Source: Burkholderia savannae
GTDB taxonomy: Bacteria; Pseudomonadota; Gammaproteobacteria; Burkholderiales; Burkholderiaceae
DNA length: 64,000 nt
Assembly (NCBI RefSeq): GCF_001524445.2
Contig: NZ_CP013417.1
Coordinates: forward strand, 1 to 64,000
Reading direction: 5' to 3'
Shown here: piece after piece, positions 57,029-64,000 of the stretch
How the letters are laid out: each line of letters begins with the position of its first letter
Numbering within the stretch: position 1 is the first letter of the stretch
Notes under the pieces: model-generated
The model's input: only the letters and a program-made list of their open reading frames with translations
What the model was told of the DNA's origin: nothing
Databases searched by the model: none
Made by a program: the position numbers and the translations under genes

Positions 57029-58264
57029 ATGTCCACGACTTCCGCTGAAACTCCGGCCGCCGCCGCCGATCGCGCCGGCTTGCCGCTGATGCCGCTTCTT
57101 GTCGCGAACTTCACGATGATGGCGGGCAACTACGCGTTCGTCGCGATCGCGGCGCCGCTCGCGCGGATGCTGCATCTGCAGGCGTCGCACATCGGCGCGG
57201 CGATCGCCGTCGTCGGTGTCGTCTGGATCGCGACCGCGCGCCGCTGGGGGCGCGCCGCCGACGTTCGCGGCCGCGTGCCGGTGATGCGCGCGGCGATCAC
57301 GGGCTTCGTCGCGTTTTATCTGCTGCTCGCGTGCTACGTGTGGTGGGCGTTGCGCGACGGCGCGCACGCGGTGCCGGCGCTCGCGCTGAACCTGGCCGCG
57401 CTCTTCGTCGCGCGCGCGGCGATGGGCGGGTGCTTCGCGGGGCTGCCCGTCGCGGCGACCGCGTGGATCGCGGACCGCACCGCGCCGCAGCGGCGCGCCG
57501 CGACGATGGCGCGCTTCGGCGCGGCGGGCGCGATCGGCATGGTGATCGCGCCGCCGCTCGCCGGCTGGATCGGACGTTTCGATCTTGCCGCGATGCTCGC
57601 CGTGTTCGCGCTGTTGCCGCTCATGGGCTTGCCGGGGCTGGGCCGCCTCGACGACGCACGTCCGCGCGAGGTGCGCGGTGCGCCGCCGCGGCTCAGGATG
57701 ACCGACGCGCGAATCCGGATGCCGTGGCTCAGCGCGATGGCGCTGTACAGCGTCATCGCGATCGCGAACAGCGCGCTCGGGTTTTACGTGATCGATCAGT
57801 TGCGCGTCGATGCGCAGCGCGCGGCCGTCGTCGTCGGCTATGCGCTCGGCTGCGCGGGGCTCGGCCTGATCGCGATGCAATCGGCGGTCGCACGGCTGCC
57901 GCGCGTCGCGCCGCTGCAATGGCTGCGCTGGGGCGCGCTCGCGAGCGCGGCGGGATTCGCGTCGGTGCTGCTCGTCGAGCCTGCGCAGCCGATGGTCGTC
58001 TGCGCGGGGTATCTCGTTGCGGCGTTCGGGATGGGGGCGTCGTTTCCGGCGGTCTCCGCGCTCGCGAGCGCGGCCGTCGACGCGCGCGAACAGGGCGCGT
58101 GCGCGGGCACGATGTCGGCCGCGCAGGGGCTCAGCATGATCGTCGCGCCGCTCGTCGGCACGGCGCTGTACGACTGGCGCCCGCAGGCGCCGTTCGCGCT
58201 GATCGGCGTGCTGCTGCTGCTCGTGTTCTGCGCGACGTGGCGGCGCGCGGCTGCGAAGCGATGA
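57029..58264 (+). CDS. MFS transporter, probable siderophore exporter
   Basis: 411-aa 12-helix protein of the EntS/Bcr-like group: PLMPLLVANFTMMAGNYAFVAIAAPLARML, a conserved TARRWGRAADVRGR loop and AMGGCFAGLPVAATAWIADRTAPQRRA. AGGAG precedes the ATG at 57029. As the last gene of the catecholate operon it most likely exports the siderophore. Confidence 0.85.
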   Translation: MSTTSAETPAAAADRAGLPLMPLLVANFTMMAGNYAFVAIAAPLARMLHLQASHIGAAIAVVGVVWIATARRWGRAADVRGRVPVMRAAITGFVAFYLLLACYVWWALRDGAHAVPALALNLAALFVARAAMGGCFAGLPVAATAWIADRTAPQRRAATMARFGAAGAIGMVIAPPLAGWIGRFDLAAMLAVFALLPLMGLPGLGRLDDARPREVRGAPPRLRMTDARIRMPWLSAMALYSVIAIANSALGFYVIDQLRVDAQRAAVVVGYALGCAGLGLIAMQSAVARLPRVAPLQWLRWGALASAAGFASVLLVEPAQPMVVCAGYLVAAFGMGASFPAVSALASAAVDAREQGACAGTMSAAQGLSMIVAPLVGTALYDWRPQAPFALIGVLLLLVFCATWRRAAAKR

Positions 58265-58333
58265 AGCGGTGAGGACGTGGATCGCGCGGTGCGAGGCTGC
58301 GGCGGCGCGCGATCGATGATTCATGATGCGCTT

Positions 58334-58477
58334 ACGCGCAAGACGCGCAAGACGCGCAAGACGCGCAAGACGCGCAAGACGCGCAAGACGCGAAAGACGC
58401 GAAAGACGCGAAAGACGCGAAAGACGCGAAAGACGCGAAAGACGCGAAAGACGCGAAAGACGCGAAAGACGCGAAAG
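58334..58477 (+). repeat. 9-bp tandem repeat (VNTR), 16 units
   Basis: Six units of ACGCGCAAG (58334-58387) followed by ten of ACGCGAAAG (58388-58477), a clean switch between two variants. It lies between the exporter and the lipoprotein gene and is open in several frames, so the reading frames there are artefacts. Confidence 0.97.
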
Positions 58478-58496
58478 ACGCGTTGCGCGCCGCGCG

Positions 58497-58868
58497 TCAG
58501 ACCGCGCAGCGCGCGATATGGAAGCGCAATTCGGACTCTTCCGGATCGCCGTCGCCGCTGCGCGGGCGATAGACGCCGATGTTCGTGCCGGCCGACGCGG
58601 TCGGCGAGAGCGTGACGGTCCAATCGGCATCGGCCGAGTACGGACCGATCAGAACGGTGGTCGGGTTCTGCTGCGCGACGCGCGCCTGCGGCACGCGGCT
58701 CGTCAGGCAGCGCTCGACGTCGCGCGGGCTGCGCGGCGACGCGACGTAGATGATCCGGCCGCTCGGCGATTCGGCTTGCGGGCCGTTCGCGGGCGAGCCG
58801 GCGCAACCGGCGAGCGCCGCCACGGCGCCGACGAGCGCGCAACTGGCGAGAATCTGAGTCGATTTCAT
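58497..58868 (-). CDS. small lipoprotein, family unknown
   Basis: 123-aa protein. Signal peptide MKSTQILASCALVGAVAALAGC with lipobox LAGC, then a globular part (GRIIYVASPRSPRDVERCLTSRVPQARV...TVLIGPYSADADWTVTLSP) with a further Cys at residue 121. No family was recognised. Its end abuts the VNTR. Confidence 0.75.
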   Translation of the reverse strand: MKSTQILASCALVGAVAALAGCAGSPANGPQAESPSGRIIYVASPRSPRDVERCLTSRVPQARVAQQNPTTVLIGPYSADADWTVTLSPTASAGTNIGVYRPRSGDGDPEESELRFHIARCAV

Positions 58869-59896
58869 GGGCGATCCAAGGTGAGTCATTCGGCAAGAAC
58901 GCGTCCGGATTCTATGCGTTTCGCGTCGGTCCGATGCGCGACATCGCGCGAGCGGCGGCGCGCCGAAGAGATTGAGGAAAATCCGATCGTGTGGCGAGCC
59001 TAACAAGGCAGGCGCATCGATTGTGTTAAAAATTGTTTTCGGTCGAACGTCTCGTGCCGGTTCGAGCGTTCGCGGCGGCGTGCTCGTGGCCGCATGCATC
59101 GAATGCGAATCGAACGTCGAGCGAACGCAGCCGCGTTGCGCGGCGGCCCGCCGGCGCGCGCGTTCGGGCCGATTTCGAGCGCGCTGATTGCGAGCGCGCC
59201 GATGCGCGAGCGCGGGATGGCGCTGCGCGATATTCGGTGACGACCGATTCGTTTGTCCGAGCGCGCGTGCGTGTCCGATCCGCGCGCCGAACGAATCGCA
59301 AAGCGCGCAGCGATTCACGTCACGCGATCGCCGCGCATTTGCCTGTCGACGCGAATCATTTTCGAGCGATCGCGCCGCGTCGCGATGTTCGTCGATTGCG
59401 CGGCGCTCTGCCGCATTGCATCGCACGTACCGCACTGCGCTCGCCCGCCGCCCGCCATTCGACGCAATGCCATGCGCGCGCCGTCCGCGATGCGGCTCGC
59501 TCGCCTGCCGAATGCGCCGCGATGCAACGCAATGCCTCCACTCGTCGAATCGAGTCGAATTCGTCCGGAACTTGATCGAACCGATTGAATCGCGAGATTC
59601 GCATGTCGCGAGAAATCCCGGCGCGCCGCATTTGATCGAGATCCACGCATTTCTCGACGATCGTGCTATCTATTCGATCCTTCGGGCCGGATTCGCATCG
59701 GCGCGAAAACATGCGCGGTGTGTCAACGCGGCGTGCATTCGCTGCGTTATACAACCGGCGCACGAGCGTTCACGCTGACGGAAACCTTTCGTTTCGTAAG
59801 GTGTGCGTCGTGAATCTCGACTGATACCGGCGCCGGATGCGCTCCAACGCATCGTGATTAACCGGATATTTCCGTTTGGATATTCAAGGAAAAACA
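58869..59896. other. about 1 kb without a convincing gene
   Basis: Every frame is Arg-rich and motif-free. The region is less GC-rich than the genome norm, with CGAATCG-like words recurring. It may be a decayed gene. The last part (59770-59896) probably holds the promoter of the next gene. Confidence 0.4.
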
Positions 59897-60127
59897 ATGA
59901 AGAAGATCATCGCTTCGGTGGCAACCGCCGCTATCGCATTCGCTTCGGCTTCCGTGTTCGCACAAGCGTCGGCACCGGCAGCTTCGGCGCCGGCGGCGGC
60001 TTCCGCCGTCAAGCACGACAAGAGCAAGCCGAAGCACGAGCTGAAGAAGCACGGCTCGGCGAAGGCCAAGGCGAAGGCGGACGCCGCGTCGGCAGCCGGC
60101 ACGAACGACAAGGGCGCGCAGCAGTAA
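59897..60127 (+). CDS. small exported Ala/Lys-rich protein
   Basis: 76-aa protein: signal peptide MKKIIASVATAAIAFASASVFA, then a low-complexity mature part rich in Ala, Ser, Lys and His (KHDKSKPKHELKKHGSAKAKAK). AAGGA precedes the ATG. Family unassigned; similar small basic proteins are common in Burkholderia periplasm. A good terminator follows. Confidence 0.75.
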   Translation: MKKIIASVATAAIAFASASVFAQASAPAASAPAAASAVKHDKSKPKHELKKHGSAKAKAKADAASAAGTNDKGAQQ

Positions 60128-60174
60128 GCGCTTGCCCGGGGCGGCGCATGCGCCGCCGTCGGCGTGTCACGACG

Positions 60175-60210
60175 AACCCCGCGTTCTCGCGAACGCGGGG
60201 TTTGTTTTTC
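60175..60210 (+). terminator. rho-independent terminator
   Basis: AACCCCGCGTTC, short loop, GAACGCGGGGTT, then TTGTTTTT. Confidence 0.92.
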
Positions 60211-60230
60211 GTGCGCGCTTCATGCGCGCA

Positions 60231-60986
60231 TCAGGCGTGCGGCGGCTTCGGCTGCGACACGTGATCGATCAGCGTGCGCATGCGTTGCCAGTGCGAGCCT
60301 TCCCAGAACACGCGGCGGCAGACGTCGCAGGTGACGAAGCGCGTGTGGCGCTGAAGCACGCCTTGCGGCGCGCGGCCTTCGGCTTCGGCGGGCGCGATGC
60401 GCCGCAGCGGCGCGTTGCACGACAGGCACAGCCGGAACGGCTGCGCGCTGCCCGCGAGATCGAGCCGGTCGAACAGTTCGCGCAATTGCGCCTGCGGCTT
60501 GAGCGCGCGCACGTAGCAGCCGTGCGTGATCGTGCGGCGCTTGAGCAGCTCGCGATCGCGCGTGAGCACGATCCGCGCGTCGCGCGCGGCGATCGCCTCG
60601 ATCAGTTCGTCCGGGTAGTGGTTGTCGTACAGCGTGTCGAAGCCCGCGAGCCGCAGCAATTGCGCGAGCCCGCCGAGATGCGCGTCCGCGATGAAGCGTG
60701 TGATGCGCAGCGGCGCGGCGCGCACGCGCAGGAGCGGGCGGATGTCGATCGTCTCGAAGGTCGGGTAGACGGCGACGCGGTCGCCGTGCTCGAGCATGCG
60801 GCTGAACAGCGACGATTCGCCGTTCACGAGAATCAGCTCGACTTCGGTGTGCGGGACGCCGAGCGCCTCGATCACATGCTTGACGCTCGCGCCGCGCATG
60901 CAGGCGTGCTCGAATTCGCGGCGGCGCAGCGGCCGCGCGAGGAAATCGTTCAGCTCCTCGTAGAAGCGGAAAGTCACGGTGACCAT
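60231..60986 (-). CDS. Mut7-C RNase-domain protein with ubiquitin-like N-domain
   Basis: 251-aa protein. N-terminal ubiquitin-like domain (VTVTFRFYEELNDFLARPLRRRE, VELILVNGESSLFSRML) and a C-terminal Mut7-C PIN-like RNase domain (FIADAHLGGLAQLLRLAGFDTLY, RIVLTRDRELLKRR) with a zinc ribbon CLSCN...CDVCRRVFW. The combination is a known bacterial architecture, suspected to act on RNA. ATG at 60986 opens the ubiquitin-like fold; longer frames are not conserved-looking. Confidence 0.88.
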   Translation of the reverse strand: MVTVTFRFYEELNDFLARPLRRREFEHACMRGASVKHVIEALGVPHTEVELILVNGESSLFSRMLEHGDRVAVYPTFETIDIRPLLRVRAAPLRITRFIADAHLGGLAQLLRLAGFDTLYDNHYPDELIEAIAARDARIVLTRDRELLKRRTITHGCYVRALKPQAQLRELFDRLDLAGSAQPFRLCLSCNAPLRRIAPAEAEGRAPQGVLQRHTRFVTCDVCRRVFWEGSHWQRMRTLIDHVSQPKPPHA

Positions 60987-61124
60987 TGGGCCAGTATCGC
61001 ACCGCCGCGCGCTTCCCGCACATCGCGCCGCGTGCCGCGAGACGCGAGACGCGAGACGGCAAATGTCGCGCGCCTGTGCTTTACTCGTGGTTTCGACGGA
61101 TATGACGAATACAAGGAGCGCGAC

Positions 61125-61994
61125 ATGGACATCGGCTTTATCGGCGTGGGCGAGATGGGCAGCGCCATTGCGGGCAATCTGCTGAAGGCGGGGCATCGCG
61201 TGCGGGTGTGGAACCGCTCGGCCGAACGCGTCGCGCCGCTCGTCGCGCTGGGCGCGCAGCACGTCGCGACGCTCGCCGAGGCGTTCGCGGGCGACGCGGT
61301 GTTCTCGATGCTCGCCGACGACGCGGCCGCGCGCGGCGTGTTCGACGCGGCGCTCCTCGAGCATGCGCCGCGCGGCCTCATTCACGTGAACATGGCGACG
61401 ATCTCGGTCGCGCTCGCCGAGCAGCTCGCGCACGCACACGCGGAGCGCGGGATTCACTACGTCGCGGCGCCCGTGATGGGGCGCCCGCACGTTGCCGCCG
61501 CCGCGCGGCTCACGATCATCGCGGCCGGGCCCGCGGAGGCGATCGACCGGATGCAGCCCGCGTTCGACGCGATCGGGCAGAAGACCTGGCGGCTCGGCTC
61601 GCTACCGCAACACGCGAACGTGGTGAAGATCGCGGCGAACTTCGCGCTTGCGTCGGCGATCGAGACGATGGGCGAGGCGGCGGCGCTGCTCGCCGCGCAC
61701 GGCGTCGCGATGAACGACTATCTCGACGTGATCACCAACAGCGTGTTCCCCGGCCCGGTCTATCAGGGCTACGGCGCGATGATCGCCGAGGCGCGCTACG
61801 AGCCGGCGCTCTTCAAGGCGCGGCTCGGCCTGAAGGACGTGCGGCTCGCGCTCGAGGCGGGCGATGCGCAGTCGGTGCCGCTGCCCATCGCGAGCGTGGT
61901 GCGCGACAGCCTGATCGAAGCGATCGCGCACGGCGACGGCGACAAGGATTTTGCGGTGCTCGGGCAGGTCGCGGCGCGCCGGGCGGGGCAGTGA
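61125..61994 (+). CDS. NAD(P)-dependent beta-hydroxyacid dehydrogenase
   Basis: 289-aa enzyme of the 3-hydroxyisobutyrate dehydrogenase family: MDIGFIGVGEMGSAIAGNLLKAGHRVRVWNRS (Rossmann), HVNMATISVALAEQL, YVAAPVMGRPHVAAAARL and the catalytic Lys in NVVKIAANFALA. Substrate could be 3-hydroxyisobutyrate, tartronate semialdehyde or a succinic semialdehyde analogue. Confidence 0.92.
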   Translation: MDIGFIGVGEMGSAIAGNLLKAGHRVRVWNRSAERVAPLVALGAQHVATLAEAFAGDAVFSMLADDAAARGVFDAALLEHAPRGLIHVNMATISVALAEQLAHAHAERGIHYVAAPVMGRPHVAAAARLTIIAAGPAEAIDRMQPAFDAIGQKTWRLGSLPQHANVVKIAANFALASAIETMGEAAALLAAHGVAMNDYLDVITNSVFPGPVYQGYGAMIAEARYEPALFKARLGLKDVRLALEAGDAQSVPLPIASVVRDSLIEAIAHGDGDKDFAVLGQVAARRAGQ

Positions 61995-62129
61995 CGCGCC
62001 CGCGAGCGCCGGGCGCACCGCGCGCTGCCGCCTGCCGCCTGCCATCGGACGATCGCCCGGCGGCAGGCAACTTCGCACGATCCCCGGCATAATCAACGTT
62101 TCCATTTCAGTTTCGAAAGTGGGGCGGCA

Positions 62130-62780
62130 ATGAATCTGCATACGTGGTGGCTGTTCGTCGCGACGGTGTTCGTCGTGTCGGCGATTCCCGGTCCGAACAT
62201 GCTGCTCGTGATGACGCACGGCGCGCGTCACGGGCTGCGGCGTTCAACGGCGACGATGGCGGGCTGCATGACGGCGCTCGTCGCGATGCTGTCGGTGTCC
62301 GCCGCGGGGCTCGGTGTGTTCCTCGAGGCTTGGCCCGCGATGTTCGATGCGCTGCGCTTCGCGGGCGCCGCGTATCTGATCTATCTCGGCGTGAAGGCGT
62401 GGCGCGCGCGCGTCGACGCGGAATCGGCGGCGGATGTCGCCGACGCCGCGCCGCCCTCGGGCCGCACGGCCGCCCCCGCGTCGCGCTGGGCGCTGTTTCG
62501 CAACGGCTTTCTCGTCGCGGGCAGCAATCCGAAGGCGATCCTGTTCGCCGCCGCGCTGCTGCCTCAGTTCATCGACGCGTCCGCACCGACGCTGCCGCAG
62601 TTCGGCATCCTCGTCGCGACGTTCGCGGTGATCGAGGTGAGCTGGTATCTCGTCTATGCGTCGTTCGGCACGCGGATCGGCGTGACGCTGCGCAGCGCGA
62701 ACGTCGCAAAGGCGTTCAACCGGCTGACGGGCGGCCTGTTCGTCGGCTTCGGCGCGATGATGGCGCTCGTGCGGCACTGA
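62130..62780 (+). CDS. LysE-family amino-acid exporter (RhtB-like)
   Basis: 216-aa, six-helix exporter: FVVSAIPGPNMLLVMTHGARHGLRRS is the RhtB/LysE signature, with GAAYLIYLGVKAWRAR and FRNGFLVAGSNPKAILFAAALLPQFID. It probably exports amino acids such as threonine or homoserine. Ends just before a strong terminator. Confidence 0.93.
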   Translation: MNLHTWWLFVATVFVVSAIPGPNMLLVMTHGARHGLRRSTATMAGCMTALVAMLSVSAAGLGVFLEAWPAMFDALRFAGAAYLIYLGVKAWRARVDAESAADVADAAPPSGRTAAPASRWALFRNGFLVAGSNPKAILFAAALLPQFIDASAPTLPQFGILVATFAVIEVSWYLVYASFGTRIGVTLRSANVAKAFNRLTGGLFVGFGAMMALVRH

Positions 62781-62837
62781 GCGGGCGCATACACCGGCGA
62801 AACACGGCGCGCCGCTCACGCGCCGCATGAAAGAACG

Positions 62838-62877
62838 AAACGCTCCGCATCGGCGACGACGCGGAGCGTTGTCGTTT
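62838..62877. terminator. terminator shared by the exporter and the MFS fragment
   Basis: AACGCTCCGC, 12-nt loop, GCGGAGCGTT, with A and T tracts on the two sides; between convergent genes. Confidence 0.85.
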
Positions 62878-63512
62878 CAGCGCGCCGCCTGCCCGCGCGC
62901 GCCGATCCAGTCGAGCGCGAACGCGAACGCGAACGCGGCGCCCGCGAACGCGAGGCCCACCGCGCACACCGCGCACACCGCGCACACTGCGCACACTGCG
63001 CACACTGCGCCCACTGCGCCCACTGCGCCCACTGCGCCCACTGCGCCCACCGCGCCCACCGCGCCCACCGCGCCCACCGCGCCCACCGCGCCCCAGCCGG
63101 CCCACGCCCATGCCGCGCCCGCAAGCAGCGCGCCGAGCGATCCGCCGACGAAGAACAAGCCCACGAACAAGCCGACGAACAGGCCGTTGAGCCGCCCGTG
63201 CGTGGCGGGATTCAGCAGGTTGACCGCGCGGCGGCCGAGCGTTTGGTCGGCGACGACGCCTGCATCGAGCGCCGCCGCGCCGGCGACGAGCAGCGCGAGC
63301 GCAAGCGTCGGATGCGCGGCCGCGTCGAAGCCGCCCCAGCCCGCGCCCGCCATGCCGAGCACCATCCCCGCGGCGAGCATTGCCGCATGCGCGCCGCGCA
63401 ATGCGCCGCGCTCCCAGCCGCGGTCGCCGGCCAGGCCCGCGAACGGCGTGACGATCGCGCCCGTCGCGCCCGCGAACGCGAACATCGCGATGCCGTGCAG
63501 CCCGAGATCGGC
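62877..63512 (-). pseudogene. MFS transporter, 5'-truncated (C-terminal half only)
   Basis: The frame carries about the last five helices of an MFS protein (LHGIAMFAFAGATGAIVTPFAGLAGDRG, HAAMLAAGMVLGMAG, NLLNPATHGRLNGLFVGLFVGLFFVGGSLGALLAG). The N-terminal half (about 200 or more residues) is missing; upstream of 63512 the frame is foreign LysR antisense. A 9-bp VNTR inside it encodes a run of V-G-A and V-C-A triplets. Likely inactive. Confidence 0.8.
62961..63086 (-). repeat. 9-bp tandem repeat (VNTR), 14 units, inside the MFS fragment
   Basis: Reading on the plus strand: 3 units of CGCGCACAC, 2 of TGCGCACAC, 5 of TGCGCCCAC, 4 of CGCGCCCAC. Variants lie in contiguous blocks, showing stepwise slippage. 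In the MFS frame they give Val-Cys-Ala and Val-Gly-Ala. Confidence 0.96.
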
Positions 63513-63982
63513 TCGTGTCGACGCTGCTCGGCGTGCAGCCGACGGCGCTTGTCGTCGCGCGCGATTTCGCGCTACCGCCGGGGCCGCTGCCGCTCGACGC
63601 GCTCGCGCGCTACCCATGGGTGCCGAGCCAGGACGGCTGCGGAATGCGCTCGGCGCTGAGCCGCGCGTTCAGCGCGGCGGGGCTGCCGTTCGACGTCGCG
63701 GTCGAGGCGTTCGGCTCGGACCTGCAACTGTCGCTCGTCGCGCGCGGCGCGGCGCTCGGCGTCGCGTCGGCGGCGGCGCTCGCGCGCAGCCCGCATCGCG
63801 GCGCGCTGCGGGTCGTCGAAACGGAGGACGTCGAGCCGGGAGTCAACGTGTGGCTCGTGCGCGGCGTGCTGCCGGGGCGGCTGATGCGGCCGGTCGAGCT
63901 GCTGCGCGAGCGGCTCGGCGCGGTGCTGGAGGAGGAAAGAAGCAGGCGATGGGGCGGCGAAGCGACAATGCCGGCAAATTAG
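63513..63982 (+). pseudogene. LysR-family regulator, 5'-truncated
   Basis: Only the second half of the effector domain remains: GVQPTALVVARDFALPP, YPWVPSQDGCGMRSALSRAF, DLQLSLVARGAALGVASAAAL, VNVWLVRGVLPGRL. The N-terminal helix-turn-helix and about 150 residues are absent. The GTG at 63515 is the first in-frame start, but no DNA-binding domain would be made. It lies head-to-head with the truncated MFS gene. Confidence 0.82.
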
Positions 63983-64000
63983 AACCGGCATTCAAGGGAA

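Noticed and set aside
44724..58264. Enterobactin locus
   Set aside because: Gene order is similar, but the A-domain pocket differs from the serine code and no MbtH-type gene is present.
58334..58477. CRISPR array
   Set aside because: The repeat unit is 9 bp with no spacers, so it is a simple tandem repeat.
62961..63086. CRISPR array
   Set aside because: Contiguous 9-bp units without spacers, and in frame within a coding region.

Overview
The window is about 64 kb of GC-rich DNA with the coding style of the Burkholderia pseudomallei/thailandensis group (Betaproteobacteria), probably chromosome 1. The species is inferred, not proven. The evidence is a strong GC3 bias, a 473-residue S-adenosylhomocysteinase behind an SAH riboswitch, the flhF-flhG-fliA flagellar order, a short H-NS family protein, and 9-bp tandem repeats of the kind common in this group.

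Layout. 1-3270: end of a flagellar cluster (flhF, flhG, fliA). 3271-6433: an activated-methyl-cycle unit (SAH riboswitch, ahcY, small 4-TM membrane protein, metF, strong terminator). 6.5-18.2 kb: ordinary metabolic and regulatory genes (amidase, dienelactone hydrolase, nitronate monooxygenase, branched-chain amino-acid binding protein, MFS permease, HugZ-like protein, H-NS, CDF metal exporter, Lrp regulator, exonuclease, metallo-beta-lactamase fold hydrolase). 18.3-22.8 kb: envelope/replication cluster rlpA, rsmI, yraN, diaA, dolP, cytochrome c, with a strong promoter and an unexplained 445-nt leader before rlpA.

22.88-35.97 kb is a 13-kb integrated element in tRNA-Ala(CGC). A 45-bp copy of the tRNA 3' end lies at each edge and a tyrosine recombinase sits next to the right one. 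It is an integrated plasmid: an AlpA-like regulator, a RepA initiator, and directly behind repA a perfect DnaA box plus three iteron-like repeats. RepA is split by an IS66 element with a perfect 8-bp target duplication. That IS66 carries a passenger ribbon-helix-helix gene and four copies of a 13-bp palindrome, one just upstream of the passenger's ribosome binding site. The cargo is a single-direction defence operon: small ribbon-helix-helix protein, N6-adenine methyltransferase, BsuBI/PstI-type endonuclease, and an OLD-family ATPase/Toprim nuclease whose C-terminus has been rewritten by an IS3-family insertion. This four-gene set is the best candidate here for an undescribed system.

36.1-39.3 kb: amino-acid permease, a small membrane protein and gene-poor DNA. 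39.3-58.3 kb: a complete catecholate siderophore locus. On the minus strand is a Fur-box-headed uptake operon (binding protein, esterase, permease, ATPase). On the plus strand are an AraC regulator and then a second Fur-like box ahead of receptor, entC, entE, entB, DUF2218, a one-module NRPS (C-A-T-TE), entA, DAHP synthase and an MFS exporter. The adenylation pocket reads DAEDIGTIIK, with acidic residues at two specificity positions, so a basic amino acid (Lys/Orn type) is more likely than serine. The product is probably not enterobactin.

58.3-64 kb: two 9-bp tandem-repeat loci, a lipoprotein, about 1 kb without a convincing gene, a small Ala/Lys-rich exported protein, a Mut7-C RNase-domain protein, a beta-hydroxyacid dehydrogenase, a LysE exporter, and a head-to-head pair of 5'-truncated genes (MFS and LysR) that looks like the scar of one deletion.
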